Part shown: in pieces, positions 61,438 through 64,000 of the stretch | Layout: each line of letters begins with the position of its first letter | Numbering within the stretch: position 1 is the first letter of the stretch | DNA from: Mucilaginibacter sp. PPCGB 2223 | GTDB taxonomy: Bacteria > Bacteroidota > Bacteroidia > Sphingobacteriales > Sphingobacteriaceae | DNA: 64,000 nt | Reading direction: 5' to 3' | NCBI RefSeq assembly: GCF_001705515.1 | Contig: NZ_MDJS01000004.1 | Coordinates: forward strand, 595,972 to 659,971 | Notes under the pieces: generated by a model | Told to the model about the DNA's origin: nothing | The model's input: the letters and a program-made list of their open reading frames with translations, nothing else | Databases searched by the model: none | Made by a program: the position numbers and the translations under genes

Positions 61438-62328
61438 ATGTCGTTACTTCCGCTAAACACCCATATCGATTTTAAATTACTTGCCAGGCGATTGACCATG
61501 GTTGAGAACGACCTTGCGGGCGCCGACGCTTATTTAAAAAGCCTGGCTATAAATAACCGGGTACCGGTAATTGGCATAACCGGCCCGCCGGGGGCAGGTA
61601 AAAGTACTTTGGTTGGGGCCCTGGTTACCGAGTTACTTAAACAGGGCAAAAAAATAGCCGTGCTGGCTGTCGATCCTACTTCGCCTTTTAACATGGGTTC
61701 GCTGCTTGGCGACCGTATACGGATGGCGGCGCATTTTAATCACCCGGATGTATTTATCCGCTCGATAGCTACGCGCGGGTCGGTAGGTGGCTTAAGTGTA
61801 AAGACAATCGAAATGACGGATGTGTTGCGCGCGGCGGGTTTTGATTATGTATTTATCGAAACGGTAGGTGTGGGGCAATCAGAGATCGACATTGCAGGCT
61901 TAGCCGATATTACTGTGGTTGTTTTGGTACCCGAAAGCGGCGATGAGATACAGCATATTAAATCGGGCCTGATGGAAATTGCCGACATGTTTATTGTAAA
62001 CAAGGCCGACCGCGAAGGTGCGGATGCTTTTGTAAGCAACATTAAAAAAATGGTGATGCAAAAGCATGCAGATATTAAGGTATTTAAAACCGATGCTGTA
62101 CATCAAACCGGCGTTAGCGCAGTAGCTGCCCATCTGCAACAGGCTGATTTAGGCGCAAACACTAAAAGAATATTCTTACTGACCGAAAAAGTATACAGAC
62201 TTGTACAGCAAAAAAGAATGCAGGGCATCGAAAAAATAAAGCTCCGGCAATTGGTTGCTGAAGCTTCACAAAAAAAAGATTTCAATATCTACCGGTTTGC
62301 CGATGCTGTGGATACTATGAATTCATAA
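61438..62328 (+). CDS. meaB: MeaB/ArgK-type GTPase for methylmalonyl-CoA mutase
   Basis: A 296-residue G3E-family GTPase that protects and reactivates adenosylcobalamin-dependent methylmalonyl-CoA mutase. Walker A GPPGAGKST is at 49-57, followed by AVDPTSPFNMGSLLGDR, ATRGSVGGLS, ETVGVGQSE and the G4 motif NKAD. The mutase genes are not in the window, so the partner is elsewhere. It converges on the aminopeptidase gene with a 14-base overlap. Confidence 0.96.
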   Translation: MSLLPLNTHIDFKLLARRLTMVENDLAGADAYLKSLAINNRVPVIGITGPPGAGKSTLVGALVTELLKQGKKIAVLAVDPTSPFNMGSLLGDRIRMAAHFNHPDVFIRSIATRGSVGGLSVKTIEMTDVLRAAGFDYVFIETVGVGQSEIDIAGLADITVVVLVPESGDEIQHIKSGLMEIADMFIVNKADREGADAFVSNIKKMVMQKHADIKVFKTDAVHQTGVSAVAAHLQQADLGANTKRIFLLTEKVYRLVQQKRMQGIEKIKLRQLVAEASQKKDFNIYRFADAVDTMNS

Positions 62329-63604
62329 TTTCTTCGATTTCACCGGCCTCTACCGGTATCGCAGCCATCAAATCCACATTACCGCCTTGGGTTATTAATA
62401 TATTATTTTCGAGGCGTATGCCTAAGCCTTCTTTCGGGATATATATACCCGGTTCGCAGGTTAATATATTACCAACCCGGAACTTCTGATAGCGGCTGGC
62501 GATATCGTGCACATCCAAACCCAGGTGGTGCGAGGTACCGTGCATAAAGTATTTTTTATAGGCCGGCATTGCCGGGTTCTGTTTTTCTACATCGTGCTTA
62601 TCCAGCAACCCCAGCTTGATCAGCTCGCCCGTCATAATCTTTCCTACCTCATCGTGATATTCATTCCAAACGGTGCCATCCACTATCATCCTGGTGGCTT
62701 CCTTCATTACGTGCAGCACAGCATTATATACATCGCGCTGGCGCCGGGTGAAGCGCCCGTTTACCGGGATCGAACGGCTCATATCGGCATTATAATTAGC
62801 GTATTCGGCGCCAAAATCAAATAAAATCACATCGCCATCCCTGCAAACCTGGTTATTATCGTTGTAGTGCAGTACATTGGCATTGGGCCCCGATGCGATG
62901 ATAGGGTTATATGCATGGCCCGTTGCTCGCTGGCGGATAAATTCGTGAATGATCTCGGCTTCGATCTCGTATTCAGTAACACCGGGTTTAACAAACCTGA
63001 GCACCCGCCTGAAAGCATCGTTAGTTATAGCACAGGCCTTTTGGGTAAGCTCAATTTCGATGTCTGACTTGATAACGCGCAGGTCGCGCATGATCGGAGC
63101 CGACCTTAAATAGTTATGCAACGGGTACTTTGATCTGAGGGTTTCGATAAACCGCATATCGCGATAAGGTACCGCATGGAGATAGCGATCGTTCTCGTTG
63201 GTATTTAAATATATATTATCAGCATAGTTTATAATACTATGCAAAATACTATCAAAATCCTGGAGCCAATAAACCGAGGTTATGCCGGATGTTTCTCTTG
63301 CTTCGTCTTTAGTGTACTTATGCCCCTCCCAAACCGCGATGTGCTCATCAGTTTGTCGCAAAAAAAGTACTTCTTTGTACAATGGATTAGGACAATCCGG
63401 GTATAAAAACAGGATACTTTGTTCCTGATCGATGCCTGAAAGATAAAAAAAATCGGCGTTTTGCTTAAAAACAAAGGTTTGATCGCCGCTTCTGGGGAAT
63501 TCGTCGGCTGAATTAAAAATTGCGATGGAGTTCGATTTTAGTCGCGAAACGAAATTTTTTCTATTATTAATAAATAAATCCGGACTAATACGTAAGTATT
63601 TCAT
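62315..63604 (-). CDS. pepP: Xaa-Pro aminopeptidase (M24B)
   Basis: A 429-residue metallo-aminopeptidase that removes an N-terminal residue preceding proline. The N-terminal domain has RSGDQTFVFKQNADFFYLSG. The C-terminal pita-bread domain holds the five metal ligands in order: FDFGAEY, NADMSRS, GTSHHLGLDVHD, LTCEPGIYI and GIRLENNI. It is cytoplasmic (no signal peptide). It overlaps meaB at the 3' ends and is divergent from the OmpA-like gene, which has its own promoter. Confidence 0.96.
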   Translation of the reverse strand: MKYLRISPDLFINNRKNFVSRLKSNSIAIFNSADEFPRSGDQTFVFKQNADFFYLSGIDQEQSILFLYPDCPNPLYKEVLFLRQTDEHIAVWEGHKYTKDEARETSGITSVYWLQDFDSILHSIINYADNIYLNTNENDRYLHAVPYRDMRFIETLRSKYPLHNYLRSAPIMRDLRVIKSDIEIELTQKACAITNDAFRRVLRFVKPGVTEYEIEAEIIHEFIRQRATGHAYNPIIASGPNANVLHYNDNNQVCRDGDVILFDFGAEYANYNADMSRSIPVNGRFTRRQRDVYNAVLHVMKEATRMIVDGTVWNEYHDEVGKIMTGELIKLGLLDKHDVEKQNPAMPAYKKYFMHGTSHHLGLDVHDIASRYQKFRVGNILTCEPGIYIPKEGLGIRLENNILITQGGNVDLMAAIPVEAGEIEEIMNS

Positions 63605-63683
63605 TATTATTGGGGTATTTAGTTTTTCCTAAAACCTTTTTTATATTTTTTTGTCAAAGAATATAAATAAAATTGGAACAATG

Positions 63684-63718
63684 TTTGGTAATGATTTCAA
63701 ACATAATAACTAAATTTG
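63684..63718 (+). promoter_or_regulatory. Promoter ahead of the OmpA-like gene
   Basis: TTG (63685-63687), a 23-base spacer and TAAATTTG (63711-63718) fit TTG-N(17-23)-TAnnTTTG. The ATG follows 39 bases later. Confidence 0.5.
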
Positions 63719-63757
63719 AAAAAAAAATCACAATTAAAATTGTTTAATCTTAAAACT

Positions 63758-64000
63758 ATGAATTATTCTACATTGAAGAAAACAGCCGCTTTGTCAATTG
63801 TTTCTTTGATGGCCGCAGCAGCAGTAAATGCTCAGTCATCGGATTCGACCAAGTCGGCCTCAACTTCTGCCAAGATATTTGGTGGGAGCGGACAGTACAA
63901 CACCTGGACCTTAGGTTTAAACGTTGGTGCAACAAGCAACGAAGCTGTTATCGGTGGCGTTAATGGTTTCTCCGGCCTTAAAATTAATTTGGGTGGATTA
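63758..64000 (+). CDS. OmpA-like outer-membrane protein, N-terminal part (cut by the window end)
   Basis: The first 81 codons of a gene that runs past the window. A signal peptide (MNYSTLKKTAALSIVSLMAA, then AAVNAQ) is followed by a Ser-rich linker. Then comes GGSGQYNTWTLGLNVGATSN, which resembles the start of Sphingobacteriaceae OmpA-family beta-barrel proteins. The C-terminal peptidoglycan-binding domain, if any, lies outside. A promoter is placed 39 bases upstream. Confidence 0.7.
   Translation, partial: MNYSTLKKTAALSIVSLMAAAAVNAQSSDSTKSASTSAKIFGGSGQYNTWTLGLNVGATSNEAVIGGVNGFSGLKINLGGL

Noticed and set aside
61438..62328. ArgK (arginine transport kinase) naming for the MeaB-like gene
   Set aside because: The G3E GTPase motifs and current understanding of the family favour the cobalamin-mutase chaperone role.

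Overview
The window looks like chromosomal DNA of a Bacteroidota, most likely family Sphingobacteriaceae (Mucilaginibacter- or Pedobacter-like). This is inferred, not looked up. The grounds are many lipoproteins with Bacteroidota-type lipoboxes, family-specific genes (DUF4270 lipoprotein, DUF4920, head-GIN protein, short CarB, the panC / half-length glycogen synthase / DUF4270 / glmS block), and several promoters of the Bacteroidota form TTG-N(17-23)-TAnnTTTG instead of -35/-10 boxes. No rRNA, tRNA, CRISPR array, insertion sequence or prophage was recognised. The density is that of an ordinary chromosome, with short intergenic gaps carrying dispersed palindromic repeats.

Layout. 0-5 kb: two unknown lipoproteins, then dtd, a MazG-type pyrophosphohydrolase and a DUF4349 lipoprotein. 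5-11.4 kb (minus): comB, gcvT, a GT4 glycosyltransferase, rnhB, a SpoIIE-type phosphatase and an orphan Opp/Dpp-type permease. 11.6-14.5 kb: an M16 peptidase. 14.5-16.7 kb (minus): an operon of four START/SRPBCC proteins around an ArsR-family repressor, with a striking double palindromic operator interleaved with its promoter. 17-21.5 kb: a small membrane protein, an M20 amidohydrolase, a lipoprotein, a broken Phd/Doc-like toxin-antitoxin pair and a small tyrosine phosphatase. 21.6-27.6 kb: an orphan MbtH-like gene, a UvrD/RecB-type helicase-nuclease, a SirB1-like protein and radA. 27.7-35.4 kb: an NHL-repeat lipoprotein, a DUF4920 protein, carB, a Crp/Fnr fragment and two tandem TonB-domain paralogues, one probably frameshifted. 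35.4-44.9 kb: panC, a GT5 half-protein, the DUF4270 lipoprotein, glmS, a CatA-like acyltransferase, a lipoprotein, oxyR and a GT39 transferase. 45-52.6 kb: a head-GIN protein, M1 peptidase, CocE-like hydrolase, lpdA, a TlpA-like thioredoxin and crtZ. 52.7-61.3 kb: a surface-glycan region with an acyltransferase-3 protein, five glycosyltransferases, an MsbA-like exporter and an ECF sigma factor. The end carries meaB, an Xaa-Pro aminopeptidase and the start of an OmpA-like protein.

How the genes fit together. Much of the window serves the cell envelope: GlmS makes glucosamine-6-phosphate for peptidoglycan and lipid A, MsbA and the glycosyltransferases build surface glycans, and lipoproteins and TonB-domain proteins sit in the envelope. 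A second theme is core metabolism (gcvT, carB, panC, lpdA, comB) and a third is genome maintenance (rnhB, radA, helicase-nuclease). The strongest candidate for something not fully described is the ArsR / four-SRPBCC operon at 14.5-16.7 kb. The next most notable signals are the small decayed loci (Doc, TonB signal peptide, Crp fragment) and several families of dispersed palindromic repeats at gene ends, one of which supplies the start codon of comB.
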